Assembly (NCBI GenBank): GCA_037179385.1
Contig: CM074193.1
Location: forward strand, 5,911,547-5,975,546
Reading direction: 5' to 3'
From: Holothuria scabra
Lineage: Eukaryota > Echinodermata > Holothuroidea > Aspidochirotida > Holothuriidae
Length of the DNA stretch: 64,000 nt
The notes beneath the pieces are model-generated. The model ran no database searches. It was not told the DNA's origin and was given only the letters and a program-made list of their open reading frames with translations. This document shows positions 51,101-62,567 of this stretch, piece by piece. Both the position numbers and the translations under genes were made by a program. The first letter of the stretch is position 1. Each line of letters opens with the position of its first letter.

Positions 51101-54100
51101 TTATCCAGCTGTGGGTCCTCAATAGCTTGGCAAGGACCTTCTGTTGCATAAAGAATGCTGAATGTTCCATAGTAGCCTATTTGGTAGCAAAACTTGGACT
51201 CTAGTACTTAGTTTCAGGAGAGTCAGGTTGCAGAGAGCCCAGTTTAATTCTGCCTTTAGGCAATGTTTATTTCAAGGTGTGAAATACCTGAAACATCTCT
51301 TCAAGGTTCCAGAAGGAGTAGTAATTTTCAGAACCTATCAGGATGCTTAATCAGAATTTTCTATATAGTAAAGTAATATTTAAGAAGACTGGAAATTCTA
51401 CTTTTCTATCAAATTTTCATGGACACATTACTGTAGGAAAATCTGCTGAAAAAATATTGGTATTTCCCAGAGCTTCGATGTGCCTTTATTAGAACTTAAC
51501 ATTCAAGTCTACTGTACCCTTTCAGTGACACAGTTGTGCTGTTGATGTTGTTTCAAGAAGTTTCTCATTTGAGTTTGGAAAGTAATTTTTTTCTATTTTC
51601 TGTTGATATTTCCAGCAAATAAGGGAGATTGCTGAGTCTGGTGTCAAGGTGGTTGTTGCTGGAGGTAAAGTTGGGGATATGGCTCTTCACTTCCTGAACA
51701 AGTATAACTTGATGGCTGTACGACTGCTCTCCAAATGGGACTTGAGGAGAGTGGCCAGACTTATACGAGCAACAGTTCTTCCAAGACTTGTAAGTTATGA
51801 AAAACAATTTATACTATTATTGCAAATGTTTTGTTGTTATAAATTACCAAAGTAATTCAAAGTTGGTTAAAAATCTTTTGGTTCACAAAAAATCATCAGT
51901 GTAACTTCCGTTAATATTTGTCATTTGTGTTAAGTACCCTTTGATGTGTTGCTCCAAAGTTAACCATATTATAAAGTCCTGTTTCCTCTCAGTTGTAATC
52001 TCCTTTGTAAGAAGGGACTAATGGGAATCACCCTCCACTGTGTTTGAAAGATATTTGAAACCATGCTTAAACTTAAGTTAACCTTTTCATCTAGTTGGCA
52101 CTGTATAGCACATCCATGTCAGTTTGTTGTTAAATCTCATCTAACTCATTTGCAATTCATGAAGATAGTATTGTAACAAAAATTTCCCCTGGGGTTGGGA
52201 TCCTTGGCCTCAGTTCTGCCACTTCAGGAGGAAAAGGTCAGGATCAACTGATGAAAGAACCTGATGTATGATCACATCAGGTTCTTTCCAGGGGCTCTGA
52301 AGCAATGGGCTAAGCCAACTTCCCTCATAGGGCAGTTCAGCCTCACAGGATCTCCAACCTTGTGCCTAGGTCTCTCAACAGTTTGTCATACTGTCTCGGC
52401 TGCACGGTAGCACTCTTCTGCAACTATTTCCTAAGAGAACCTGGAAAGACTTTTCCATTTTCTCCATTAGCTTGGAAGCGTGGTCACTGGGTGTGCATCA
52501 TCCCCCATTTGTTCTTGCAGTGAGCCCACTACAACATCAAGTGCTATGTTCAGTCCATCTAAACACAATCAGCCAACAGTCCAATGAACAGTTTGGTGGT
52601 GTATGCTTTCCAGGATGCACTCTGGCTATGCCCTCATTCCTGACTTGCCTCATCTAACAATAGAGTGTTACTGTGTGCTAATGAACAACAGTCCATCCTC
52701 CCCTAACCCTTAAGTATTATATGCAATGCTTTTTTTGTTTCCCAGACACCCCCAACTGAGGAAGAAGCAGGTTTCTGTGATCAAGTGTTTGTATCTGAAG
52801 TTGGAGATACCCCAGTAGTTATATTTCAACAAGGTATGCTTTGATGCTGACTCAAAATTTTTGACCATATTTCATGTTTGATAAAGTGCAAATAGATTAT
52901 GTGTATTTAGGGAAATTGAAAATGTCTATTGCCAGGAAAGGAGTCACATTTTTCACAATTTCAGCCATCTTTTTATGTAAGAAAGTGGATCTCCCTTCAG
53001 CTGTTTCACCCTTTACCATTGTGCTCCGATCGGGGCATATTTGCGTGCCTCGGGAGTGGGCGGAAAAGCGGACATAGCCCATCCCGCATCGGCTTCCGTA
53101 GGCCATTGACCTCGTGACCTTAAACTATTGTCTCTCTCCTTGTTGTGGCCGAATTTTCGGGTAGTTTCGAGCTCCGCATGAAACAGTAAAGATGGGTGAC
53201 AGCCTAGCTCTCCGCATGGGTCCAAAAGGACCCAAACAACGGTAAAGGGTTAAAATGAGCCTGTGGAGTATGTTTACTGCAAAGCTGATGCCACTGTCTC
53301 TGCGTGTGTGCACGTAACCCTTTAGCCGACTGGTGCAGATATTTTATATTAACCCTTTACCGTTGTGCTCCGATCGGGGCATATTTGCGCGCCTCAGGAA
53401 CGGGCGGAAAAGCGGACGTAGCCCGCCCCGCATCAGCTTCCGTAGGCCATTGACCCTGTGACCTTAAACTATTGTCTCCCTCGTTGTTGTGGCCCAATTT
53501 TCGGGTAGCTACCTGCAGTTTCAAGCTCTGCGTGAAACAGTGAAGATGGGTGACAGCCGAGCTCTCCGCATGGGTCCAAAAGGACCCAAACAACGGTAAA
53601 GGGTTAACTGTGTCAGAAAAAAGCCTCCCAGCTTCCCAGCATTTCCAGCCAGGAGTTTTGTGTATTACCAGTGATAAACTTAATGTGGGAGGGTCAATTG
53701 CAATAGAAATATGTGTGCGTAGTGTAGTAAGCCTTCCAATTAATTCTCAATCAATTGGCATACTGTCAAAGTGAACAGTTACATTTAGGAAGACTACAGA
53801 GATGTGATTCTATTTTTGTTGTGTTTAACTTATATTAATGACTGAAGCATTTGTAGTCCTTTTCACAAATATCTGCAGACTGCATGAAGATTAACTTTGT
53901 GTTAGGAGCCCAGTGATATGGTTTATTGTTAGTTATCCATGTCTTTATCCAAAAATCACAGAACTTAAAAAGTAGAATGATGCATCAAATGCATTGGTTT
54001 TATGTTTAAGACTTGGGGTTTGCTTTTGACAAGTGTAGTTGGAATATGCTAGAGTCTTTGATAAATTTATCGTTGCAAAACTGACCTCGAATGAGTAAAT

Positions 54101-57100
54101 TTGTTCCAGTGGAAAATTAGTCTGTGCTTCTCCAAGATTTATAGCTGGTGATTGGTAAATGTAGGACTCATTCTTTTCTTATACAATAAGTTCCAATTAC
54201 TGTTTTTGATTTCCCTTAAGTTGAAACTTACCCATTTGAATGTTAGTTTCATTTGGATTTTCTTTTAGATTCTGATGAGAATGCTGTATCTACTGTTGTT
54301 GTCAGGGGTTCGACAGATAATATCATGGATGATGTTGAGAGAGCTGTTGATGATGGTGTTAATACATTTAAGGCATTAACAAAGGTATGTATTATGAACA
54401 AACAATTGTGTTTGACAGACATAAAGCAGAGTAAAGCAGATTGTAGCTGGTCTGTTTGAAGCTACTAGAGATCTGTTTTGCTGCCTCTTGAGTTTTGTCC
54501 AGCTGCTGGAATCACAGGTCTAAGCAAGAAAAGCAGAAGTAAGAGTCCTTAAGCGGCTCAATGAGTTGGTTCATGCAATCCAACAAAATATTCCAAACCT
54601 GTTAAGTTTTATTCACATATCAATGACAAATGGTCAAACTTAGACAATCCCCATATCCTACATACAAATAACAGTTTCATGCGTGAGTAATTAACGTTTC
54701 AGTTCGGTTTTCAAAAATTCATTACCAGACACTTTCAAATTATGCACAAAACCGTTACAACTCCGAACACAACAAAACTCTAAATTTTAACTTTTTCCAT
54801 AACTTTTGGGTATGAAAATTGACTTGTTATGCTCACTGTAAGCACTGTCATGTTGTAGTGACCCTTAAACACTCTCATTAAGTTATTGATATCAACTCAA
54901 TGAGCCTCTTTAAACTTCAGCCAAACATGTGAATACAGAATCAGATGGATGGATGAAATAACCTCTTTTGCTGTAGGTGGCATATGTATATTGCCAGTAG
55001 GGTACTCCAAAATATAAATATTTAAACTAATGTTTCTCTACCAAGGGACTGTCCCTCCATTTGCTCATACTGTGGATTGTTGTGACAAACCACTGTGATG
55101 GTTGTAACTTTTCTCTGTAGAAGAATGTGACTGTAGCTACATGGCTTTGTTGAAGCAAGTTGGGAGAGTACCCTGAAATTAGTTCTGCATGATAAGGGTT
55201 AATAGATGCAACAGTTTTACTCCTCCTTTTCAGTGGCAGTTCATATCCTTGTAAGCTTTGTGCGAATTATAATTCACAGTGAAATGGAATAGTCTAATAT
55301 GCAAAAATATTTGAAATGTACAAGAAGTTTCAACTAGCATTAGTAATCATGGTTATTCAACATTAATTATTATAAATATTCAGTATTTATTATCAACATA
55401 AATAATCATCATAAATCATGATTAATCATGGTCAATAATTATCAACTTTAATAATCACAATTTTTGTCAAAACAGATGTCACATCATCATTGTAATTGTT
55501 ATAATTATAACTTATTTTATCTTATTTAAAGGACCAGCGATATGTTCCTGGTGCTGGTGCTACAGAAATTGAGCTGGCCAGGCAATTATCATCATATGGT
55601 GAAACCATTCCAGGGCTTTCTCAGTATGCCATTAAACAGTATGCACAGGCTTTTGAAGCTTTACCAAGGGCTCTAGCTGAGAATGCAGGTGTCAAGTCTA
55701 CAGAGGTCCTCTCAAAGTTGTATGCTGCCCACCAAAGTGGCAATTCAAAAGTTGGATTTGATATTGAGGTACAAAGTTTTAGTAGCACATTGAATGAAAT
55801 TTGTTAGTTCGAATTGTCATTTGCTTTGAACTTTTAAGGTCACTATTTCATGTAGATGACAAGTTTGGCTGGACTTAAGAATTAGTAATGATAGTCAACT
55901 CCTGAGCTAAAGTCTGATTTAATGATTTGAAATCAACTTGTGGTCAGTGTGCTTATTTACTCTCAGAAGGCACTATTACTTGTGGCCCCTGACCTTAACG
56001 AATCTTGTTCCCAATGCATGTATGGCTCAAGAATCTGCATTGATATGCTAACAATACTATGCAGGCCACAATTTTCTGAAAATTTATGGTTGTCCTTTGG
56101 GCAGTCATTTCACTGTTTAGTTGTCCACAAGAAAATTTGGTTTTCAGATACATTTTTCACACATTGCCACCTAGCTACAAAACTCTGTGTTTCCCAAATA
56201 CCTATTGCATTTTTTTGTCATGGTGTGAGATCCTGTAATAAATTCTGAAATATGATGATAAAAGTTGAAAGAATGGACCAGCACAAAGCATTATAGTGTT
56301 GAATGTGATGAAGGCAAACTGCTTTTAAGATTTTACAAAGAAAAATGGTTCTCTGGCAGATGAGCATCTTACACTTTTGGCTGTCCTTATGCAGGTTTAG
56401 TTGTCTTTGACACACAAAAATGTTCCACGTACACTGTCTTTCACAACTTTTGAGGTAGAAATCAGACTGCAGTTCTTATATGAAACTTGTCTCTTTGGTT
56501 TCATGCCAGGCTGAAGGTGCTGATGTTAAGGATGTGGTAGAGGCCAATATATATGATGCATACCTCACCAAACACTGGGCCATCAAACTAGCTACAAATG
56601 CAGCCATTACTGTACTCAGAGTTGACCAGGTATGTACTCACAGAAGTTTTTTTTTTTTTTTTTTTTTGGGGGGGGGGGGTGGGGTTAGCAATGTAAGCTA
56701 AACATTAGTCAGAATTTAGAATGTATAATTTTGTGCCCTTTCCCACAAGAAAATTAACTAGTTTGTTTTGCAAACAATAATTGTAGAAAGGAAAGGTTAA
56801 CACTGAGTATTTTCTAAAAAAAAAAGTGTTAACAGTGAGTACCTTTCTGAGAAACACAAGAAAGGAAAAACACTCGGCATGGAAAGTGTGAGCCAAATAG
56901 CAAAAATAGGATGGCATGATTTTGCCTTAAATCAGACCGTGCTCATTTTTTAACGGTTCTTAAGAAAGCAAGATCTGGTGGCATATTTTCATACTTTGCA
57001 TGTGTATGTATTATTATGAGTTGAAGAATTATGTAATTTATGGTTGGGGCAAAAGGTCACCTGAAGTTGCTTGATATCAAATACCTCAGTATGGGTTGTA

Positions 57101-57710
57101 CATGTTGTGTCAATTTACTTTCCTCCTCATTTTCCCAACTTTGCCTCCCCCACTTCTTTCACCTCCTCCCAACCCCACCTCTTCAAAAACCCTTCTGGTT
57201 TCCTTTGAAGTAAAGGTCATATGAGATTTTCAGGATTCAAATGTTGATAATGTTGCAAAAGTGGTAATTCAAGATGAGGAGTTTAGGCATCATTTATGCT
57301 ACTAGAGGTCAAATACTGAAAAACCCCGAGATATTTTACATAATGGACAAGGAGAAGAATGCCAAGACTGTAAGGCTGTTTCTAAAAAATTAATGTAATA
57401 TAAGTACTGGATTTACCCTTCAGGTGGATTTTGTTTTGCTGTGTAAAACATCTGCAAAATTAGTTGAAGGGGAGTTGAAGATTAATATTCAAAATTCATG
57501 TGATGTTTCAAGACAAAAGACAGTGTAAGCTTACATGTACTTGAACTTTTCCCTCAAATTTAACTGGTTTGAGCTACTGCACCATTGGTGCTGTAGTTCT
57601 CCACTCCAATTTTCATTGTCTCTTCCTTTTTTCCTCCGTAGATTATTATGGCCAAGCAAGCAGGTGGACCGAAACCAAAACAAGGCAAGAATGATCCTGA
57701 CGATGATTAG
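34835..57710 (+). CDS. CCT8: T-complex protein 1 subunit theta (CCT8), 14 exons, complete
   Basis: Theta subunit of TRiC/CCT, the cytosolic group II chaperonin that folds actin, tubulin and other proteins with ATP. Coding exons: 34835-34894, 37335-37505, 43173-43304, 43946-44015, 44668-44796, 47066-47127, 47752-47889, 50305-50376, 51616-51789, 52746-52833, 54269-54384, 55532-55768, 56510-56629, 57642-57710. All introns are GT-AG, the phases fit, and the spliced frame gives 545 residues (the vertebrate protein is about 548). Signatures: MLKDGAKHFSGLEEA at the start; nucleotide-site AYGPNGMNK (47-54), VTNDAATIL (65-73) and GDGTNFV (98-104); an apical domain about 215-370; PGAGATEIELA (410-420), the equatorial ATP-site return; and VLRVDQIIMAKQAGGPKP near the end. 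The start codon has a good context (CACCATGG). The nearby heat shock element suggests stress control. No break is seen. Confidence 0.97.
35189..35892. repeat. Long inverted repeat in CCT8 intron 1
   Basis: Left arm 35189-35303 and right arm 35783-35892 are reverse complements at roughly 85-90% by eye (for example CAGGCGCCCTGTACGTTGG and CCAACGTACAGGGCGCCTG). The spacer is about 480 bp. It could be a foldback transposon or an inverted duplication. Transcribed in the CCT8 pre-mRNA, it would form a long hairpin. Confidence 0.85.
35696..35778. repeat. 26-bp perfect inverted repeat inside the intron 1 palindrome
   Basis: CAACTCCCAAAGAAGTGGAA... (35696-35721) is matched exactly in reverse complement at 35753-35778, with a 31-nt loop. 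It abuts the right arm of the larger inverted repeat. Confidence 0.92.
35904..35983. repeat. 16-bp minisatellite, five units
   Basis: Five tandem units of the type CCAAGTCGTCCCCAAG directly follow the right arm of the long inverted repeat. Confidence 0.9.
36579..36790. mobile_element. Possible DNA-transposon end in CCT8 intron 1
   Basis: CAGTGGCATCACCAGAC followed by poly-G-rich sequence looks like the CAGTGGC-type termini elsewhere in the window. No partner end is found, and the open frame across it has no known motif. Confidence 0.3.
38784..39440. mobile_element. (GT)n plus ~150-bp tandem-repeat element, decayed (CCT8 intron 2)
   Basis: A GT/GTAT-rich microsatellite (38784-38835) is followed by about four diverged units with CTTGGATA...TTTCATATTTGGTA and GGTCAAAGGTCATC. 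It belongs to the same family as 45036-46310 and 48349-50010. One perfect AGGTCAAAGGTCA is at about 39088. Confidence 0.7.
39930..42143. mobile_element. hAT-like transposon in CCT8 intron 2, 5-bp target duplication
   Basis: The left end CAGTGTTCTCATTA and right end TAGTGAGAACCCTG are inverted repeats with two mismatches. The 5-mer CAAGT flanks both sides directly (39925-39929 and 42144-42148). No transposase frame is seen. The interior has two ATCGGCYRGATGCC-like segments facing the same way (about 40307 and 41848). Confidence 0.7.
42149..43172. other. CCT8 intron 2, 3' part
   Basis: A short GT run at about 42645-42660 and repeated CTTCCTGA / AATCTTCC motifs at 42755-42905. Nothing else is recognised before the acceptor at 43172. 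Confidence 0.5.
44270..44500. mobile_element. Possible SINE-type repeat in CCT8 intron 4
   Basis: The stretch TTAGTCGCCTCTTACAACA...GGGGAATACCGTGGG...CCCCCAACCCACAGGG looks like a dispersed SINE-type segment common in marine invertebrate genomes. CTGTGTATACTA is repeated at both sides (about 44294 and 44469) and may be the target duplication. The identification is from memory of the motif only. Confidence 0.4.
45036..46310 (+). mobile_element. Helentron-associated (pearl/HINE-like) element, copy A, CCT8 intron 5
   Basis: It starts with a hairpin GGTTCCTTGC-GGTA-GCAAAGGAACC and then has a (GT)n tract (45083-45117). About three diverged ~150-bp units follow, with GGTCAAAGGTCA motifs (one perfect DR1 at 45226). 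Near the end is the inverted terminal copy GCAAGGAACC (46282-46291), then a small hairpin GCCC-ATT-GGGC (46297-46307). Subterminal inverted repeats, microsatellite, tandem core and 3' hairpin are the known architecture of pearl/mini-me/HINE elements. The assignment is inference from structure. Confidence 0.65.
48349..50010 (+). mobile_element. Helentron-associated (pearl/HINE-like) element, copy B, CCT8 intron 7, ten tandem units
   Basis: The left end GATTCCTTGCC is followed by its own imperfect hairpin partner. A short GT run and ten ~155-bp units come next, then the inverted end GGCAAGGAATC (49982-49992) and a hairpin AAGCC-TTTT-GGCTT (49996-50009). Each unit has the order CTTGTAAACACGATATCTTC, CATACTTGGTATATAG, TTGAGAGGAAGAACCCTATTG, GAGGTCAAAGGTCATTTGAG. 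The DR1-like motif starts at 48519, 48675, 48824, 48980, 49130, 49285, 49442, 49598, 49754 and 49869. Open frames across it are a by-product of the repeat. Confidence 0.72.
50377..52745. other. CCT8 introns 8 and 9 with exon 9 between
   Basis: Outside exon 9 (51616-51789), no repeat family, RNA gene or other gene is recognised here. Confidence 0.5.
53005..53253. mobile_element. piggyBac-type MITE, copy 3 (CCT8 intron 10)
   Basis: Same family and orientation as 12591-12849. The left flank is TTCA (one change from TTAA), the right flank TTAA. It is slightly shorter (249 bp) through a small internal deletion next to TTTCGGGTAG. Confidence 0.87.
53349..53607. mobile_element. piggyBac-type MITE, copy 4 (CCT8 intron 10)
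   Basis: A 259-bp copy with exact TTAA on both sides and CCCTTTACCGTTGT ends. It lies 95 bp after copy 3 in the same orientation. Confidence 0.9.
54385..55531. other. CCT8 intron 11, AT-rich
   Basis: At 55340-55470 there is an imperfect array of AATAATCAT / ATTATCAA motifs. No gene or known repeat is recognised. Confidence 0.5.
56648..56690. repeat. Poly-T / poly-G tract
   Basis: About 20 T followed by a dozen G in CCT8 intron 13. Confidence 0.95.
56960..57330. mobile_element. Decayed unit(s) of the pearl/HINE-like family, CCT8 intron 13
   Basis: AAGATCTGG...TTTTCATACTTTGCATGTGTATG and GGGGCAAAAGGTCACCTGAAGTTGC resemble the tandem units in introns 2, 5 and 7. No termini are left. Confidence 0.45.
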
Positions 57711-57896
57711 TTGTAATTTTTTGTCTCAACTTATACAAGCTTATTGAATGTTATTTGCAGGCCGGTGAATGTGTTTAGCAGTCAGAGTTCTCACAAAGAC
57801 TAAAATGGTGACATTTGAGAAGCACATTCCAAGGTTTGCTTTCTGCCACCCAGGTCCCTTGGGATGTCTTTGTGTCAAAGATAAATAAGTGAAGTT

Positions 57897-57976
57897 AATA
57901 AATTGCCACTTGATGTCATGTTGTGAAACAGCATGAGACTACATTCTTGGATATTATGGTAGAATTAAAGAATAAA
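57897..57976 (+). terminator. Candidate CCT8 polyadenylation signals
   Basis: AATAAA occurs at 57897-57902 and 57971-57976, about 190 and 260 bp past the stop codon. Which is used cannot be told from the sequence. Confidence 0.5.
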
Positions 57977-57979
57977 TGG

Positions 57980-60818
57980 ATGCTTGCATAAGGATAAATG
58001 TTTTGCTGTATTGTGAAGGTATGTTTGCAGTAGTTAATGCACAATGTTGTTGAAGTAATATTTCAACTGAGGGGTTAAAAATGTGCATTGTGTGTAAGTT
58101 TTGTATTGTGTTGCAGTCTGTATGAAACATGGAAACTTGGCCCTGTAATGTCCCCACAGAGGGCAGAAGACAGTGTTATAGGGGCCATGAAATTTTTGTT
58201 TCATCCTTCCAGCCTTTGTTCCCATTCCCAAAGAGCATTATCCTCCTTATGTGTGAAGAATATTATGAGTAATCTATCAAACCTCAGCACATATTACAAC
58301 CTAAAACTTCATTTATGTGGCATCTCTATTCAGGCCATCAAATATATGGTGAAAAAGACTACTTTTATTTTCTGTTTAATGATAGGGACAATGACATTAG
58401 TTATTAAGGGGTGATGGGCCCCAAAGGCCATGGTTTTGAGTTCTTTCAGTTATTACCCCTGCTAAAGTACTCCTTAAACAGGACTCTTGTTATTTACATT
58501 TTGTTGTATTTGGCACCTGAGTAAGCGGCTTTGTGCGCTGCCACCAACACTGGAAACTCCCCCTTTTCAAAGTGGAGAGGAAAAATTAGACTATAAGTTC
58601 TAGTGCAAGAAACTGTCATTTCTGTGCTTCCACAGCAATATAAATCAGATAGTCATAATGATACCGCCTAAAAATTCAGGATTTTTACTGATCACAAGTG
58701 TTTCCTGAGACAAGGCCTTACATAACTTGCCTCTCCTTTGTCATTGAGCAGGGCTATACATCAAAATGGTCTATGGGTGGTGCTTTCAAATTTCACAACT
58801 CCAGTTCACAGAAATGAATATCAGGATTGCCTTTAATTTTGTCAGATTACCTTGGTTTTGATTTAAAACTTGATTGATGGACTACTGGCAGACAGAGATA
58901 ATGACTGATAGTTTGGTAAAGGCAAGACAATTGTTATGAAGTAGAGGTTACCAGAAAGTTAGTAGTACATGGTTCTTTTCAGGGACTCATTAAAGCTGAA
59001 GTTGCTTGTAGATTAACTAATGGCTGTTTTGTGACTTTAATAAGAAAGTTAAGGGGTAATGTTAAGCCAACTTGAGTATGTGCCATCCAGTTCATGAGAG
59101 TTATTAGAAATGACACCATATGTAGGTAGATCATAGCTGGAGAAATTGCATTGTCCTAGCATGGTGCAGCTAAAATAGAATTCTTCAGTGAAATAAGTTG
59201 CAGTGTCATTTGAATTTTGTGTGCATTGTCTGAAAATGTTTCAATTAAATTACTGTTTTGTAGTTTTCTGCTCCACATTAAGATGCTTTAAGCCTTAAAG
59301 GCTCTCAGGCATTCCTCCAAATGTATTAAACTGTTTGACAGCCCACTACTTTTACAAAACTTAAGCCACTCCTACTCATTCGTATCAGTTCCTCTCTTGG
59401 ATGTTTAAAACAAGAAACACAATGTAGTATATCAGCTCACTTGGTATGTACAGTATAGCAGATTCCAAACAGTTTGGAAATTGGAATGTCCATCCTCTTG
59501 GGTCACAAGTGCAACCTTGTTGAACGAAATCCTGAGAGTCAACAAGTACTTTAGAAGAGTAATGCTGTACATACATTTTCTTGTTTACAATCTAAGACAA
59601 ACACTTGTACTTCTTGGTAGCGTCCCTTTTCTGTGTTGGGCAACCTTAATTACACAAAACTTTCACCATCTGTTCAAAACAGCCAGTATTTTCTCTTATA
59701 TTGAAATGCACTGCTATTCAAGAAACTTTTCTGATGTTGGACAATTGCCATTAACATGTTAGGAATTATGGATTAAAATGAAAGATGGATCTTTATGTAT
59801 ATATCTCATAGTAGTTACATCTAAAAACCATTGAATAAGTCAATTAGGGAAATGATCATTGGAATTCGGGAGATAGTGTTAATGCAGGTCATAAACCTAC
59901 ACCTCAATGTGGAAGTACTGGCGAGTGTTTTGATTCAGCAGTTATTTCAATGTCCCCTACGAAAAAATCTTTTAGTGGTCTTTACCGTTTCGAAGGGATA
60001 TTAAGGGAAAAATTGTACCTGAGGAACTGATGGATGTTGTTTGAGGTTTAACTGTAACTTCTGACTTGACTTGCGAAGTTGTTTGAGGTTTGTAGCAAGG
60101 TTAAAAGTGTCAATGTCAAAAAAGTCCAAGTGAGCTCTTGTGGTGGTATGTTTTGTCTGTTGAGTTACCAACCTTGTAAGGTATATATATATATATTATG
60201 TATACTTTATGTATATACTACTTTTAACTCTTGTGGGCTAGGCTTGCAATTTGATTGTTTACAAAACCTGGCAGTTGAGCTGTCTTTTGGACAAAGTGCA
60301 TGTCTCATGCTATTGATTGGGTTAAGATTTTCATTCAAATGCCCATGTATTAGAAATTTAACTGTAATATAGCATGGAACAAGCATGCTGTAGAACTTTT
60401 CTTGGGGAGGAGTTGATAAAATCTGTGATAAACTGGGCATTGCCAAGTTTCTGCCATAAATACCTCTTGAAAGCAGTTATGTAAATCTATGTTCTCTTTG
60501 ACTGCCTTTGCCACCCTGAGATGGTTCTGGAAGTGTATGGTTCTGAAAGTGTACTCTGTATCGAGGTTTAATTGAAATTAGTTTTGTAACTTGTTCGGAC
60601 TTACTGAACAAGACTTGCTGAAGGGCCTATGGCTTTCTCCAGGATTATTCTCAACAAGGTTAAAAAAATCTGTCTGTTGAACCTCCTTTGCATACAGCTT
60701 AATTGCCCAAGGCCACTTTTGCTATGCACACTGCATTGTCTGTTTGCTAAATCCTCTTGTAACTTTACATTGTGCAGTTTCTCTATTTATGATGTTTGGT
60801 CTAGCATCCATCTCACAC
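57980..60818. other. Downstream of CCT8, no recognised gene
   Basis: Unique-looking non-coding sequence with a short TA tract at about 60181-60197. Small open frames show no domain or motif. It may include an extended 3' UTR. Confidence 0.45.
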
Positions 60819-61027
60819 ATAGAGGCTTTGCAATTGTGTCATGGAACCGCCATGCTGGAGGACATTCATGCCAAATACAGGTGGATTTGTGCCGAACGCA
60901 CTGCACAGTGTGCAGTGTGATATGATAATTCAACAAGCAAGCGCGTCCCGTATGGTTTACTACGTAGTTACATGTACTCCAACATGGCCGCCGCAAAGTA
61001 TTATGACGTCATGTGAAAAGCCTCTAT
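60819..61027. mobile_element. MITE with ATAGAGGCTTT ends, carrying CRE and YY1-like motifs
   Basis: The ends ATAGAGGCTTTGCA and TGAAAAGCCTCTAT are inverted repeats with one mismatch, apparently on a TA target. Near the right end are ATGACGTCAT (a full CRE palindrome) and AACATGGCCGCCG. In the middle is an imperfect palindrome GCACTGCACAGTGTGCAGTG. No coding capacity. Confidence 0.7.
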
Positions 61028-61640
61028 AGGTATGCTGTTGACTGATGGAAGTGGTCTATTAAAATTGCTCCCTTTATTTCATCAAGGTGACCAATTCTGA
61101 TTTCATGTAGCTTCATATAAACTGAGGTGATGTAGAAGGGCTTTTAAACTTGTTAATGCTGAAAATTTGCAGCACTTTTGTCTTTTCTTTTACATTGCTA
61201 ATTGTGTGAATGTGTGACTTTTTTTACAAGTGTCATTATGGAAATTGTTATCATCTCTATGAAATCAGTGGTATTGAATACATGATCCTTTAGAGAGATT
61301 GAAAAAGAAAACTGTCTCACTTAGTCCTTTTTCAATGTCTTCCTATTTGTTGGAGTATGGATTAAAAAAACTTGCGGAAAGTGTGAGTTTGTGTGAAAGA
61401 TTAATCACAAACATGCCTCTTGTTTAACTTCATTGTCACCCACTACCCACAGACCTGCACATGAATACATCCATGACCTGAGCTGTATTACAGCATTGAC
61501 TTCTATATCCAATGTCAAGATTAATTATGATTATGACAAAGTGAAGCAAATTACTAGTTCTTCATTTTATATTTTATCTGTTTTATAATGGGACACAATT
61601 TTGAGGCTGGTTCTCAGGGAGACAAACCAGTGAGCCACAA
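61028..61640. other. Non-coding
   Basis: Nothing recognised. Confidence 0.4.
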
Positions 61641-61644
61641 CCAG

Positions 61645-61737
61645 AAAAAGGTTGTGACCATCTGGACTTGAACCAATTGGTAGGAAACTGGGTCATTAAG
61701 CTCCATTTAAACCCCATTTAGGGTCAAACCATGTATT
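61645..61737 (+). mobile_element. SINE 3' part, plus orientation
   Basis: GAGCCACAACC...GGACTTGAACCAATTGGTAGGAAACTGGGTCATTAAGCTCCA matches the minus-strand SINE body at 25268-25512. The tRNA-like head is not evident. Confidence 0.6.
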
Positions 61738-61739
61738 CT

Positions 61740-62400
61740 ACTTACTTATGGACTTGCTCCCTTGTGAAACATAACTTATTGACATCCAGGTTAACTGCAG
61801 GTATGAGGCAGGAATACTCAATTTTGTTGCTAGCTGATGTTGGGGTATTGGGGACAAACAAACTCCAGCTTGGATCCAAGAGCAGACCAAATAAGCATGA
61901 GAACTAAAAGAGTAAATAGATATCACATTTACAGGTCACTTTGAATATTGCATATTGTACTGAGAAAGAAGTTTTCTAAGCTTTCATTCCCTTGGGTTGC
62001 TGGTTGGGCACTTTGTGTTTTGTCGGTATTATAGTTCTCAGAATTTGATCACAATTTCCTTCCAAGAAAGTTCCTCCAAAAGCTTATGTCAATCCAGGAT
62101 CAGCTAGGAGCTTCACCCCAGGTAATTCACTGGAGCTCCCTCTCTGGACCACACCAGAGGCCATTATACTAATAAGGTGGCACCTTTACTCCGTGCACAT
62201 TGGCTTGCACTGACAGGGCCATAGGCTGAACCATGCCTGAACCCCCTTGATCCTTAAGCATGATCTGCTTCACAAAGGTAACTTTAGGAGCGTTTTCTAC
62301 TCCCTACAAAATTTAAGACAGAGCTCTGGAAAGAGGGCAGTACGTAGCGGGATGGGACAAGCAGAAAAAAAAATGTAGCAGAAAAAAATTTGGATTTTTT
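61740..62400. other. Non-coding
   Basis: Nothing recognised apart from A/T homopolymer runs at 62365-62400 leading into the minisatellite. Confidence 0.4.
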
Positions 62401-62414
62401 TTGGTTTGCATCTT

Positions 62415-62566
62415 ATCTCAGAATTCTCACCTAGTATCTTGGAATTCTGAAATAGTAACTCAGAATTCTGACTTAGTTACTCAGAATTCTGACTTGGTAT
62501 CTCAGAATTCTTACAAAGTATCTGAGAATTCTGACATAGTAACTCAGAATTCTGAGATAGGTCTCA
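62415..62566. repeat. 21-bp minisatellite with an EcoRI palindrome in each unit
   Basis: GAATTC occurs at 62421, 62442, 62463, 62484, 62505, 62526 and 62547, exactly 21 bp apart. Units are of the type CAGAATTCTGACTTAGTAACT. Since 21 is a multiple of three, an open frame with S-Q-N-S repeats appears but is probably not a gene. Confidence 0.95.
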
Positions 62567-62567
62567 A

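Noticed and set aside
53013..53774. Open frames in CCT8 intron 10
   Set aside because: Same explanation: they are translations of the piggyBac-type MITEs.
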